From: Pararhodobacter marinus
GTDB lineage: Bacteria; Pseudomonadota; Alphaproteobacteria; Rhodobacterales; Rhodobacteraceae
Assembly (NCBI RefSeq): GCF_003122215.1
Contig: NZ_QEYD01000005.1
Location: 248,001 to 312,000 of the forward strand
Direction: 5' to 3'
DNA length: 64,000 nucleotides
The translations under genes were made by a program, and so were the position numbers. Below, piece by piece: positions 27,148 through 36,242 of the stretch; within the stretch, counting starts at the first letter, position 1; each line of letters opens with the position of its first letter. Below the pieces are notes generated by a model. That model was not told the DNA's origin. It saw only the letters and a program-made list of their open reading frames with translations, and did no database searches.

Positions 27148-28305
27148 ATGCTGGACCGACGCCTGTTCCTGAAGCTGGGGGGCGCGGGGCTGGCCGCGGC
27201 GCTGGCCTCGTCGCGCGTGGCCTTTGCCTCGGCGCCGACCGACAAGCGGTTCATCTTCGTCTTCCTGCGCGGCGGGCTCGACGGGCTTCATGCGCTCGTG
27301 CCCTATGCCGATGCCGATTATCGCCGCTTGCGCCCCTCGCTGGCGCTGGGACGCGACGCGGTGCTGGATCTCGACGGCTATTTCGGGCTGCATGACGCGC
27401 TGGGCCCGCTGATGCCGCTATGGCGCGCGGGCGAGCTGGCCTTCGTTCCCGCCGCCACGACGCGCTATCGCAACCGCTCGCATTTCGACGGGCAGAACCT
27501 TCTGGAAAACGGCACCGCCCGCCCGCGCGGCGCGCGCGACGGCTGGCTCAACCGGGCGATTCTGGGCCTGAACGGTGGGGACGACCGGCTGGCGCTGTCG
27601 CTGGGGCCCGCCGTGCCGCTGATCTTGCAGGGCGCGGCGCCGGTACAGGCCTGGTCGAACGAGCAATTGCCCGATCTGAACGACGATTTTCTGGAACGGC
27701 TGGCCATCGTCTATCGCGACGACCCGCTGTTCCACGCGGCCCTGACCGGCGCCACCGGCATGACCGAACCCGACATGTCGGACGATGCGCCGACCAACGA
27801 CAATTTCCTGATCTCCTCGCGCGCTGCCGCCGACATCCTGCGCGCGCCGCAGGGGCCGCGCATCGGCGTCCTGGAACTGGGCGGCTGGGACACGCATAAC
27901 GGCCAGCCCTATCGCCTGCGCCGCCTGTTCGAGCGGCTGTCCCAGGGGCTTCTGGCCCTGCGCGAGGGGCTGGGCCCGGTCTGGTCGGAGACGGTGGTGA
28001 TGGTGGCGTCCGAGTTCGGGCGCACGGCCGCCGAGAACGGCAACCGGGGCACCGATCACGGCACTGGCGGGCTGGCGATGCTGGCGGGGGGCGCGGTGCG
28101 CGGCGGGCAGGTCGCGGGCGACTGGCCCGGCCTGTCGCCCCGCGCGCTGTTCGAGGAACGCGACGTGCTGGCGGTCAATGCCTATGAAGCGATCTTCAAG
28201 GCGCTTCTGATCGGGCATATGGGCCTTGATCCGGCCTATGCCGAGCGCGTGGTCTTCCCCGAAAGCCGGGCGCTGGAACCCTTTACGGGGCTTCTGCGCG
28301 CCTGA
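27148..28305 (+). CDS. DUF1501 family protein, Tat-exported
   Basis: 385 residues with twin-arginine signal (LDRRLFLKLGGAGLAAAL). Sulfatase/phosphatase-like fold features of DUF1501: FVFLRGGLDGLH, NRSHFDGQNLLENG, LGGWDTHNGQ and SEFGRTAAENG followed by GTDHGTGG, which are metal-ligand-like. The second ATG (27148) is preferred because AGGAG sits 6 bases before it; the first (27142) abuts the AGGAG. Role unknown. Confidence 0.87.
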   Translation: MLDRRLFLKLGGAGLAAALASSRVAFASAPTDKRFIFVFLRGGLDGLHALVPYADADYRRLRPSLALGRDAVLDLDGYFGLHDALGPLMPLWRAGELAFVPAATTRYRNRSHFDGQNLLENGTARPRGARDGWLNRAILGLNGGDDRLALSLGPAVPLILQGAAPVQAWSNEQLPDLNDDFLERLAIVYRDDPLFHAALTGATGMTEPDMSDDAPTNDNFLISSRAAADILRAPQGPRIGVLELGGWDTHNGQPYRLRRLFERLSQGLLALREGLGPVWSETVVMVASEFGRTAAENGNRGTDHGTGGLAMLAGGAVRGGQVAGDWPGLSPRALFEERDVLAVNAYEAIFKALLIGHMGLDPAYAERVVFPESRALEPFTGLLRA

Positions 28306-28383
28306 CGGGTTCCCGTTACAGGCCGCGTGTACAGGCGACAGGGACGGGCGGCCGGGTGTTGCCCGCCCGCCCGGGAGACGGCC

Positions 28384-31300
28384 TCAGGCCTTGTCTTCCA
28401 CGGGAGTCTGATCCCCGCCGAAAACCTTCGACAGCAGCCAGCGAAGCCGGTCCTTCAGCCCCTCCATGACGCTGAAGACCGACGGCACGAACAACAGCGA
28501 CAGGACCGTCGACAGAAGCAGCCCGCCGATCACCGCGATGGCCATCGGCGCACGGAACTCGCCGCCCGTCGAATGCGCCATGGCCGACGGCACCATGCCC
28601 GCCGACATCGCCAGCGTGGTCATGATGATCGGGCGCGCGCGCTTGTGGCCTGCGTCGATCATGGCGCTGGCGCGGTCCATGCCGTCCTTCACGCCTTCCA
28701 GCGCGAATTCGACCAGCATGATCGCGTTCTTCGTCACGATCCCCATCAGCATCAGGAAACCGATCACCACCGACAGGCCGATCCCGGAGCCGTAGATGTA
28801 AAGCGCGAAGATCGCGCCGCCGATGGCCAGCGGCAGGGACAGCATGATGGTCAGCGGCGTGACGAAGCTGTTGAACAGCAAGACCAGCACGACATAGACC
28901 AGCATCAGCCCCGCCCCCATCGCCAGCGCGAACGAGCTGAAGATCTCGCCCATCGTCTCGACATCGCCCGAGGGCTGGATCTCGGCCCCTTCGGGCATGT
29001 CGGTGGCGGCGGGCAGGGCATAGATCGCCTCGGTCGCCGGTCCCAGATAGACGCCGGGCGCCAGATCCGCCTCGATCGAGACCAGATATCGGCGGTCGTA
29101 GCGTTCGATCACCGACACGCCCGAGGCGATGCGCACCTCGGCCACCGCCGACAAGGGCACCATCTCGCCCGACGAGGAGGGCACGCGGAAGCCCGCCAGC
29201 CGGGTGATGTCGGTGCGCGCCTCTTCGTTCAGGCGCACGCGGACCGGGATGCGCTCTTCGCCCGCGTCGAACTGCGCCAGGTTGGCGTCGCTGTCGCCGA
29301 TCGTCGCCACCCGAACCGCCGAGGCCAGCGCGCCCGCCGTCACGCCCAGCTCGGCGGCGCGTTCCGGATCGGGGATGATCTGGATCTCGGGGCGCAGAAG
29401 CGCCGCTTCCGACGCCACGCCGCGCAGCTCGGGCAGGGCGCGCATCTGGTGCAACAGCGCGGTCGCGGCTTCGGCGGCGCCGGCCTGCGTATCGGCCAGC
29501 ACGTTGATCGTCACGTCGCGCTGTCCCTCGGCCCCCAGCACGAAGACGCGCATGTCGGGAAGATCGGCCAGGCGGGATTCGATGTCGGCGTTGATCTCGG
29601 TCCAGGACCGCTCGCGGTCGGATTTGTCGCCGTAATTCACCTGGATGCTCAACGAGGTCGCGGATTGCCCGTCGACGAAGGCGCGCTGCACTTCGGGCAC
29701 CGTGAGGATGCGCTCGGTGATGGTCTGCGCGGCGCTGCGGGCCTCGGGCAGGGTGGTGCCGGGGGGCAGGTCGACCATGACGACCGACCGGCCGGCATCG
29801 GTGGGGGGCACGAATTCCTGCGGCAGCAGCGTCGCGGAATAGATCGACCCCGCGAAGATCGCCAGACCCGCCAGAAGCGTGATCGTGCGGTTGCGCAATG
29901 TCCAGCGCAGCACCGACAGATACCCGCGCATGATCGCGCCGTCCTTGGCTTCGGCCTTGTGATCGTGGGGTTTCGAGCGCATGAAATAGGCCGCGAACAT
30001 CGGCGTGATCAGCCGCGCGACGGCCAGCGAGAACAACACCGCCACGGCCACGGTCAACCCGAATTGCTTGAAGAACTCGCCCGCGATCCCGCCCATGAAA
30101 CTGACCGGCGCAAAAACCGCGACGATGGTCAGCGAAATGGCGATCACCGTGGTGCCGATCTCGGTCGCGGCCTCGATCGCCGCCTGAAAGGCGGGGCGTC
30201 CCATCTCGATATGCCGGTCGATATTCTCGATCTCGACGATGGCGTCATCGACAAGGATCCCGACCACCAGAGTGATCCCCAGAAGGCTGATCGTGTTGAG
30301 CGAGAAGCCCAGCAGATCCATGACGATGAAGGTCGGAATGGCCGAGAGCGGCAGCGCCACGAAGGCCACGACCGTCGCGCGCCAGTTGCGCAGGAACAGG
30401 AACACCACGATGATCGCCAGAAGCGCGCCCTCGTAGAGCGTGTCCATGGCGGAATGGAACGTGGCCTCGGTATAGATCGTCGCGTCGTCGATCAGCTCGA
30501 ACTCGGTATCGGGATACAGCTCGCGCAGGGCGTCGAGCCGCTCGCGCGCGCCTTCGGCAGCGACCAGATCCGAGGCTCCGGTCGCGCGGAACACGCCGAA
30601 CGCCACCACCGGCCGGCCATTGAACAGCGCGAAGGTATCGGATTCGCCCGCGCCGTCGGTGACGGTGCCCAGCTGGTTCAGCGGCACCGTCTGCCCCGAG
30701 GGCAGCCGGATCGGTGTCTGCGCCAATTGCTCGAGCGTCTGCGCCGATCCCAGCGCGCGGATCACGTATTCCGACCCGAACAGGTCGCCTTCGCCGCCGC
30801 CCTGATCGAGATTCGTTTGCGCCAGTTGCTGGCTGACGCTGGTGGCGCTGAGGCTCAGCGCAAGCAGGCGGTCGGGGTCCAGATCGACGCGGATCTCGCG
30901 CTCGGCGCCGCCCAGACGGCTGACGCTCCCGACGCCGTCGGCGCCCTGCAATTCGCGCGCGACGACATCGTCGACGAAGCTTGACAGCTCTTCGATGGAG
31001 CGGGTCGTGTCGGCCACGGCATAGGTCAGGATCGGGCGGCCGGTGAAATCCAGCCGCTGCACGATCGGGTCCGAGGCGGTATCGGGCATCTGTTCGCGCG
31101 CGGCGGTGACGGCGTCCTTGACGTCGTTGAGCGCGCGGTCGGTATTGGTGCCCATCTCGAACTGGATGGTCAGCTGTCCGACACTGTCCTGCGCCGAGGC
31201 TTCGACATGGCGCAGGCCGGTGATATCGCTGATTTCATCCTCGATCGGCTGGATCACCTGAGAGGCGATCTCGGACGGCGCCGTGCCCGAAGCCGGAACC

Positions 31301-31443
31301 GTGACCAGCACGACGGGCAGGTCGACATTCGGCATTTCGGTCACGGGCAGCCGCGCGAAGCTGACAAGCCCCGCGATGCACAGCACCAGAAAGGCGGCAA
31401 TCGGCGGGACCGGATTGCGGATGGCCCAGGTCGACAGGTTCAT
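28384..31443 (-). CDS. RND-family efflux pump inner-membrane permease
   Basis: 1019-residue AcrB-type proton antiporter, N-terminal helix MNLSTWAIRNPVPPIAAF, two large periplasmic loops and 12 helices. The proton-relay aspartates are in GILVDDAIVEIENIDRH. Overlaps the adaptor gene by 4 bases. No outer-membrane channel gene is adjacent, so a TolC encoded elsewhere is likely. Substrate unknown; the neighbouring regulator suggests it is inducible. Confidence 0.94.
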   Translation of the reverse strand: MNLSTWAIRNPVPPIAAFLVLCIAGLVSFARLPVTEMPNVDLPVVLVTVPASGTAPSEIASQVIQPIEDEISDITGLRHVEASAQDSVGQLTIQFEMGTNTDRALNDVKDAVTAAREQMPDTASDPIVQRLDFTGRPILTYAVADTTRSIEELSSFVDDVVARELQGADGVGSVSRLGGAEREIRVDLDPDRLLALSLSATSVSQQLAQTNLDQGGGEGDLFGSEYVIRALGSAQTLEQLAQTPIRLPSGQTVPLNQLGTVTDGAGESDTFALFNGRPVVAFGVFRATGASDLVAAEGARERLDALRELYPDTEFELIDDATIYTEATFHSAMDTLYEGALLAIIVVFLFLRNWRATVVAFVALPLSAIPTFIVMDLLGFSLNTISLLGITLVVGILVDDAIVEIENIDRHIEMGRPAFQAAIEAATEIGTTVIAISLTIVAVFAPVSFMGGIAGEFFKQFGLTVAVAVLFSLAVARLITPMFAAYFMRSKPHDHKAEAKDGAIMRGYLSVLRWTLRNRTITLLAGLAIFAGSIYSATLLPQEFVPPTDAGRSVVMVDLPPGTTLPEARSAAQTITERILTVPEVQRAFVDGQSATSLSIQVNYGDKSDRERSWTEINADIESRLADLPDMRVFVLGAEGQRDVTINVLADTQAGAAEAATALLHQMRALPELRGVASEAALLRPEIQIIPDPERAAELGVTAGALASAVRVATIGDSDANLAQFDAGEERIPVRVRLNEEARTDITRLAGFRVPSSSGEMVPLSAVAEVRIASGVSVIERYDRRYLVSIEADLAPGVYLGPATEAIYALPAATDMPEGAEIQPSGDVETMGEIFSSFALAMGAGLMLVYVVLVLLFNSFVTPLTIMLSLPLAIGGAIFALYIYGSGIGLSVVIGFLMLMGIVTKNAIMLVEFALEGVKDGMDRASAMIDAGHKRARPIIMTTLAMSAGMVPSAMAHSTGGEFRAPMAIAVIGGLLLSTVLSLLFVPSVFSVMEGLKDRLRWLLSKVFGGDQTPVEDKA

Positions 31444-32684
31444 TCCGACACCCCGTCTTCGCCGGTCTGCGCCTCGGACGCGGATCCGGCCTGTGCCAGA
31501 TCCGACGGATCCGCGTCGGCATCGAGCGGCCGCACCCGGTCGCCATCGGCGAAGAAGGCACCCGCCCGCGCGACCACGCGCTCCCCCGCGCTCAGCCCGT
31601 CGGTGATTTCCTGCAGACCGTCCCAGGCCAGCCCGAGCGACACGTCGCGATGCGCCAGCACGTTGTCGTCGCCCAGGACCAGCACATAGCTGCCCTCAGA
31701 ATCGCGCAGCACGGCGGTCAGCGGCACGGCCAGCCCTTCACGGTCGGCGACGATCACCTGTCCGCTCACGAACAGACCGGGACGCAGCCCCGCGCTGTCC
31801 CCGAGCGAAATCCGCACTTCGCCCAGCCGGGTGGTGGCGCTGACGACCGGCGCGACCAGCCGCACGGCGCCCGTCACCTCGGGCAGGCCCGCGATCTGCA
31901 GCCGCGCGGGCTGGCCCCGTTCCAGAAGCACCAGTTCGGTCTCGATCACCTCGGCCGAGACCTCGACCTCGCCGTCCTCGATCAGGCGGAAGATCGGCTC
32001 GCCGCCGGTCGCGGCGATGGCGCCGATCTGGCCGTTGCGGGCGCTGACGATCCCGTCGACGGGGGCGACAATGGCCGCGTTCCGATAATCCAGCTGCGCG
32101 ACTTCCAGCGATGCGCGCGCCTGTTCCAGCGCGGCACTCGCCGCCTGAACGCCGTCGCGCGCCGAGGCGAGCGCGGCTTCGGCGCTCAGTTGCGCGGTCT
32201 GCGCCTCGTCCAGCGCGGATTGGGTGGCGGCCCCGCTCGAGCGCAGGCTCTGCATCCGCGTCAGCACCTGATCGGCCTGCTGCAACTGCGCCTCGTTCGC
32301 GGCGACCTGGCTTTCCGCCTGACGGCGCGCGGCCTCGGCATTGGCCAGCTGCGCCTCGGCCTGCGTCACCCGCAGCCGCAGCGTGCGGTCGTCGATCCGT
32401 GCCAGCACGTCGCCCGCCGAAACGCGGTCGCCCATCTCGGCATTCAGTTCAGTGATCGCGAAGCCGCCAGTATGCGGAAACACCAGAACCTCGTTGCGCG
32501 GGATCAGCGTGCCCGACACCGTGACCACCTGCCGCAGCGGCGCCGTGCGGGCGGTGGCGGCGGTGACGGCGGGCACATGGGCGCTGTCTTGGGCCTGCGC
32601 GGGCAGGGAGACGGGCGCGAGGAGCGCGAGCGCGGCGGCGATCACGACCAGAGCGCGCGACGAAATGGGGGGCAGGATTCGCAT
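31440..32684 (-). CDS. RND efflux periplasmic adaptor (membrane fusion protein)
   Basis: 414 residues with signal peptide (RALVVIAAALALLAPVSLPAQAQ), lipoyl-like halves (GTLIPRNEVLVFPHTGG and APVDGIVSARNGQIG) around a long coiled-coil hairpin rich in Ala/Glu/Gln (about residues 95-200), then beta-barrel. It links the permease to an outer-membrane channel. First gene of the pump operon, with a strong predicted promoter just upstream. Confidence 0.93.
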   Translation of the reverse strand: MRILPPISSRALVVIAAALALLAPVSLPAQAQDSAHVPAVTAATARTAPLRQVVTVSGTLIPRNEVLVFPHTGGFAITELNAEMGDRVSAGDVLARIDDRTLRLRVTQAEAQLANAEAARRQAESQVAANEAQLQQADQVLTRMQSLRSSGAATQSALDEAQTAQLSAEAALASARDGVQAASAALEQARASLEVAQLDYRNAAIVAPVDGIVSARNGQIGAIAATGGEPIFRLIEDGEVEVSAEVIETELVLLERGQPARLQIAGLPEVTGAVRLVAPVVSATTRLGEVRISLGDSAGLRPGLFVSGQVIVADREGLAVPLTAVLRDSEGSYVLVLGDDNVLAHRDVSLGLAWDGLQEITDGLSAGERVVARAGAFFADGDRVRPLDADADPSDLAQAGSASEAQTGEDGVSE

Positions 32685-32722
32685 CCGGGGCCTCCGGCTG
32701 GGGCGCCGGGGCGCCGATTTTT

Positions 32723-32770
32723 GTTCAGTTCGAATTGAACGCAGATAGGTGTGCAGCGACCACGCGTCAA
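32723..32770 (-). promoter_or_regulatory. RND operon promoter with adjoining operator
   Basis: Minus-strand TTGACG (32770-32765), exactly 17 bases, TATCTG (32747-32742), followed at once by the near-perfect dyad GTTCAGTTCGAATTGAAC (32723-32740, 16 of 18 symmetrical). The dyad covers the expected transcription start, a classic repressor site, probably for the divergent GbsR/MarR protein. Confidence 0.65.
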
Positions 32771-32845
32771 GATGCGTTCCGGCTTGAATGCCCCCGCACG
32801 CGGTTTACGATAGCGCCAGTCAAGCCACGGGTCCATGAAAGCCGC

Positions 32846-33316
32846 ATGTCAGACACGATTTCCACCATTCGCAGCGACTTCATAACCCTGATGGGGCAAA
32901 TGGTGGAATCGCACGGGCTGTCGCCGATCTCGGGCCGGATCATGGGTCTTCTGATCTTCGACGGCGAGGCGCGGTCGTTTTCCGATCTGGCGACCGAGCT
33001 GGGCGTGAGCCGGGGCAGCATCAGCGCCAATGCCCGCCTGCTGGTCGCGCGCGGCAGCATCATGAAGGAAAACCGGCCCGGCGACCGGCAGGATTATTTC
33101 CGCATCTCGGACCAGAGCTTCGACGTCATGCTGCAGACCCTGATGCAGCGGATGCTCGACATGTCCGGGCGTGTGCGCGAACTGTCCGACAGACTGCCCG
33201 CGGACGACGCCGAGGGCGACGGCCCGCGCCGGCGCCTGGGCGGGCTGTCGCAATTCTATGCCGCGATGGCGCTGGGCATGCGGCAGGCGCAGGATCACCT
33301 GACCGGCGACGAGTAG
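32846..33316 (+). CDS. GbsR/MarR-family transcriptional regulator
   Basis: 156-residue winged-helix protein: SPISGRIMGLLIFDG, FSDLATELGVSRGSISANARLL as helix-turn-helix, NRPGDRQDYFRIS as wing. The ATG at 32846 gives the usual short N-terminus. Divergent from the RND pump and likely its repressor. The frame is open upstream to 32735 but those residues look non-coding. Confidence 0.82.
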   Translation: MSDTISTIRSDFITLMGQMVESHGLSPISGRIMGLLIFDGEARSFSDLATELGVSRGSISANARLLVARGSIMKENRPGDRQDYFRISDQSFDVMLQTLMQRMLDMSGRVRELSDRLPADDAEGDGPRRRLGGLSQFYAAMALGMRQAQDHLTGDE

Positions 33317-33335
33317 CGCCCGGTTTCCGGCGGTC

Positions 33336-34628
33336 TCAGCCCGCCTCGGCGACGGTATCGGCGGGGGCAGGGCGGACCTTCGCCCCCTCGGGCAGTCGGG
33401 CCGGGGCGGCGTTCAGCGCCTCGATGGCAAAACCCGCGGCCTTCTTGTAGCCCGCCATGAACTCGGCCCGCTCGGCCGCCGGAATCACGTCGTCAATGGC
33501 GTCGAATTCGCCGCCACAGCGGTCGTTGACCATGTTCAGAAGCCCGAAAGGCCCGGCTCCCCGGTTGCGCAGGATCAGCGCCGAGACGGGGCCGCAGAAC
33601 GCGGTGTCGAACGCGGCAAGCGCCGCCTCGGTTGCGCCGTGACCGACCATCGCCACGCCCAGCTCGCGCGCATCGACGATCGCCTGCGACGCGCCGTTCG
33701 ACCCGGTCGGGTACATCGCATGCGCCGCGTCGCCCAGCAACAGCACGCGCCCGTCGCGCCAGGTCTCGACCGGGTCGCGGTCGATCATCGGATTTTCATA
33801 GGCGATCTCGGCGCCCCGGATCAGCGCCGGCACGTCCAGCCAGTCATAGGTCCAGCCGTCGAAATGATGGGCGAAATCCTCGATCCCCACCTGCCGGAAC
33901 CAGCCGGTATTCTCGCGCGCCGAGGGGTCGTCATAGGTGACTTCGGCAATCCAGTTGATCGCGGCCAGCCCGTCCGCATCGGGATGCGAGATCGGGTAGA
34001 TCACCATCCTGTGCCGATGCGTGCCCAGCCCCACGAAGCTCGACCCGGTGCGGATGGGCTTCGCGCGGGTCACGCCGCGCCACATCACCGCGCCGCCCCA
34101 GTGGATCGGCGGCTGGTCGGGATGCATCTGCGCGCGGATCGCCGAGTGGATTCCGTCCGCGCCGATCAGCAGGCTGCCGCGTTCCTCGCGCCCGTCGTCC
34201 AGAAGCGCCGTCACGCCGTCCGCATCCTGCCGGTAGCCGGTGATCCGCGCGCCCAGCCGGACGCTGTCGGGACCCAGACGCTCCAGCACCGTGCGGTAAA
34301 GCAGCATGTGGAAATCGCCGCGATGGACGGCGTATTGCGGCCAGTTATAGCCGGCCTCGATCCCGCGCGGTTCGGCGTAGATGTCGTTGCCGTTGAGCCC
34401 CACCAGCGCCCATTCGCGCGCGGGCACGCCCACGCTGTCCAGCGCCTCGGCCCCGAGGCCCAGCTCGTAGAGTTCGCGCACCGCGTTCGGCTGCAGATTG
34501 ATGCCGACGCCCAGCGGTTTGAGGTCACGGACGGATTCGAAGACCGTGCAGGGGACGCCGATCTGGTGCAGGGTCAGGGCCGTGGTCAGCCCGGCGATGC
34601 CGCCGCCGGCAATCAGAACGCGCGTCAT
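33336..34628 (-). CDS. FAD-dependent aromatic monooxygenase (salicylate hydroxylase-like), copy 1
   Basis: 430-residue class A flavoprotein hydroxylase: FAD-binding LIAGGGIAGLTTAL, DG motif LLIGADGIHSAIR, GD motif VLLLGDAAHAMYPTGSNGAS. It would hydroxylate an aromatic or related ring using NAD(P)H and O2. Start at 34628 has GAGAGG upstream. Close paralogue of the next gene; last of the leftward run after the P450s, separated by a 303-base gap, so it may have its own promoter. Confidence 0.86.
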   Translation of the reverse strand: MTRVLIAGGGIAGLTTALTLHQIGVPCTVFESVRDLKPLGVGINLQPNAVRELYELGLGAEALDSVGVPAREWALVGLNGNDIYAEPRGIEAGYNWPQYAVHRGDFHMLLYRTVLERLGPDSVRLGARITGYRQDADGVTALLDDGREERGSLLIGADGIHSAIRAQMHPDQPPIHWGGAVMWRGVTRAKPIRTGSSFVGLGTHRHRMVIYPISHPDADGLAAINWIAEVTYDDPSARENTGWFRQVGIEDFAHHFDGWTYDWLDVPALIRGAEIAYENPMIDRDPVETWRDGRVLLLGDAAHAMYPTGSNGASQAIVDARELGVAMVGHGATEAALAAFDTAFCGPVSALILRNRGAGPFGLLNMVNDRCGGEFDAIDDVIPAAERAEFMAGYKKAAGFAIEALNAAPARLPEGAKVRPAPADTVAEAG

Positions 34629-34931
34629 GGAAAACCTCTCGTGCCTCGACCGTCGCGGGCCTTCTGGCAAACAATCCGCCGCAGGGCAAGCCGCGCGTGC
34701 GGGCGCGCTGCAACAGGCGCGCGCGATTTCGGGGTCGCGTCAGGGATCTGCGCGGCGCGTTCCGGGGGCTGGGTGCGTGCCGAGCGCTGCTCGTTTGGCG
34801 CATGCGCTCCATCGACGTCCTCCCCTTCCGGGCCGCCCGCGCCGGACGCCCAAAGATAGACCGGTGGATGAGGCCCCGCGCGCGAAATGGGCCGTCGGGC
34901 CGCGCCGCGAACCGGGTGCCCGTCAGGCCTG
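34629..34931. other. Intergenic gap of 303 bases with no recognised feature
   Basis: Lies between the two tandem flavin monooxygenases. Very GC-rich; I found no convincing gene, promoter pair or hairpin. Short open frames here look like GC-driven noise. Confidence 0.5.
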
Positions 34932-36197
34932 TCAGGCGACGGCGGCGCGCGCGCCGGGGGCGATGATCGGTGGCGCGTTGTTCAGCATCTCGGCCGCGAA
35001 TTCCGTCGCGCGGGTGTAGCGCAGCATGAAATCCTCGCGCTCGCGCGGGGGGACGACGCTGTCGAGATCCGTGAAGGAGCCGCCGCAGCGCTCGTGCACG
35101 ATGCGCAACAGCTCGAAGCGGCCTTCGACGCGATTGCGCTCGACCAGCGCCGAGACGGGCGCGCAGAGCATGTCGTCATAGGCGTGCAGCGCCGCCGGTG
35201 TCACGCCCGCTTCGATCATGCTGGCGCCCAGCACGCGCGCGTCGATGATCGCCTGCGAGGCCCCGGTCGCGGCGGTCGGATACATCGGATGCGCGGCGTC
35301 GCCCAAGAGAACGACGCGCCCCCGATGCCACGAGCGCAGGGCCGGGCGGTCGACCAGTGGCGTTTCATAGGCATGGGCCGAGGCGGCCATCATCGCGTGC
35401 ACGTCGATCCACAGCTCGCGCCAGCTTTCGAAAAAGGGCAGGATCGCCCGCGTCGGCACCTTGCGCAGCCAGCGGTCCGAGGCGCGCGACGGATGGTCAT
35501 CCACCTGAGCGACCGCGACCCAGTGGATCATCGCCTTGCCGTCGCGGCCGGGATGGGAGATCGGGTAGAACAGGAAATGCCGGTCGGCCATCCCCATGGC
35601 GACATAGCTCGACCCCGTGCGCAGGGGGCGGGCGCGCGTCACACCGCGCCACAGAACCGCCCGGCCCCAGTTGAGCGGGCCTTCGTCGGGAAACATCTGC
35701 GCGCGGATGGTCGAATAAAGCCCGTCCGCCGCGATCAACAGCGCGCCCCTTGCCTGTCGGCCGTTTCCCAGAAACAGCGTGACGCCGTCTGCGTCCTGCT
35801 CGTAGCCGGTGACGGGGCTGTCCATGACAAGGCAGTGATGGCCCAGGCGGCGCTGGGCGGTGCGGTGCAAGAGCGCGTGCAAAAGCCCCCGGTCGACCGA
35901 GAATTGCGGCCAGTGAAAGCCCGCATCCATGCCGCGCCCCTCGGAATAGATGTCGCGCCCGTTCAGGCTGACCAGCGCCCATTCGCGCAGCGGAATCCCG
36001 ACGCTGTTGAGCGCCGCGCCGCCGATCCCCAGCTCGTAGAGTTCGCGCACCGCGTTAGGCTGCAGGTTCATGCCCACCCCGCGCGGCGTCGCGTCGGGGA
36101 AGGTTTCGAACACGGTACAGCGCACGCCGATCTGGTGCAGCGTCAGCGCCGTCACCAGCCCCGCGATGCCGCCTCCTGCGATGAGCACCTCTGACAT
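34932..36197 (-). CDS. FAD-dependent aromatic monooxygenase (salicylate hydroxylase-like), copy 2
   Basis: 421 residues, FAD motif LIAGGGIAGLVTAL, DG motif LLIAADGLYSTIR, GD motif VVLLGDAAHPMYPTAATGAS. Highly similar in layout and many segments to copy 1 (shared NLQPNAVRELYELG, REWALV, WRGVTRA, FYPISHP), so a tandem duplication that has diverged. Its start is 30 bases after the P450 stop, consistent with one operon. Confidence 0.87.
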   Translation of the reverse strand: MSEVLIAGGGIAGLVTALTLHQIGVRCTVFETFPDATPRGVGMNLQPNAVRELYELGIGGAALNSVGIPLREWALVSLNGRDIYSEGRGMDAGFHWPQFSVDRGLLHALLHRTAQRRLGHHCLVMDSPVTGYEQDADGVTLFLGNGRQARGALLIAADGLYSTIRAQMFPDEGPLNWGRAVLWRGVTRARPLRTGSSYVAMGMADRHFLFYPISHPGRDGKAMIHWVAVAQVDDHPSRASDRWLRKVPTRAILPFFESWRELWIDVHAMMAASAHAYETPLVDRPALRSWHRGRVVLLGDAAHPMYPTAATGASQAIIDARVLGASMIEAGVTPAALHAYDDMLCAPVSALVERNRVEGRFELLRIVHERCGGSFTDLDSVVPPREREDFMLRYTRATEFAAEMLNNAPPIIAPGARAAVA

Positions 36198-36204
36198 GTT
36201 CCCT

Positions 36205-36242
36205 CCGGTCGGTCTGACCGGACGCTATCAGCGGGGTGTCAA
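36205..36242 (-). promoter_or_regulatory. Possible internal promoter and inverted repeat
   Basis: CCGGTC, five bases, GACCGG: perfect 6+5+6 inverted repeat at 36205-36221, with a minus-strand TTGACA at 36242-36237 overlapping the end of the P450 gene. No good -10 is visible, so this is tentative. Confidence 0.3.

Noticed and set aside
28345-28369. CGGGCGG/CCGCCCG hairpin between convergent DUF1501 and RND genes
   Set aside because: Short stem, 11-base loop and no T-run; not distinct from background GC content.
34629-34931. Small gene in the gap between the two flavin hydroxylases
   Set aside because: Short frames there are Arg/Ala-rich in several phases and have no ribosome binding site or recognisable domain.
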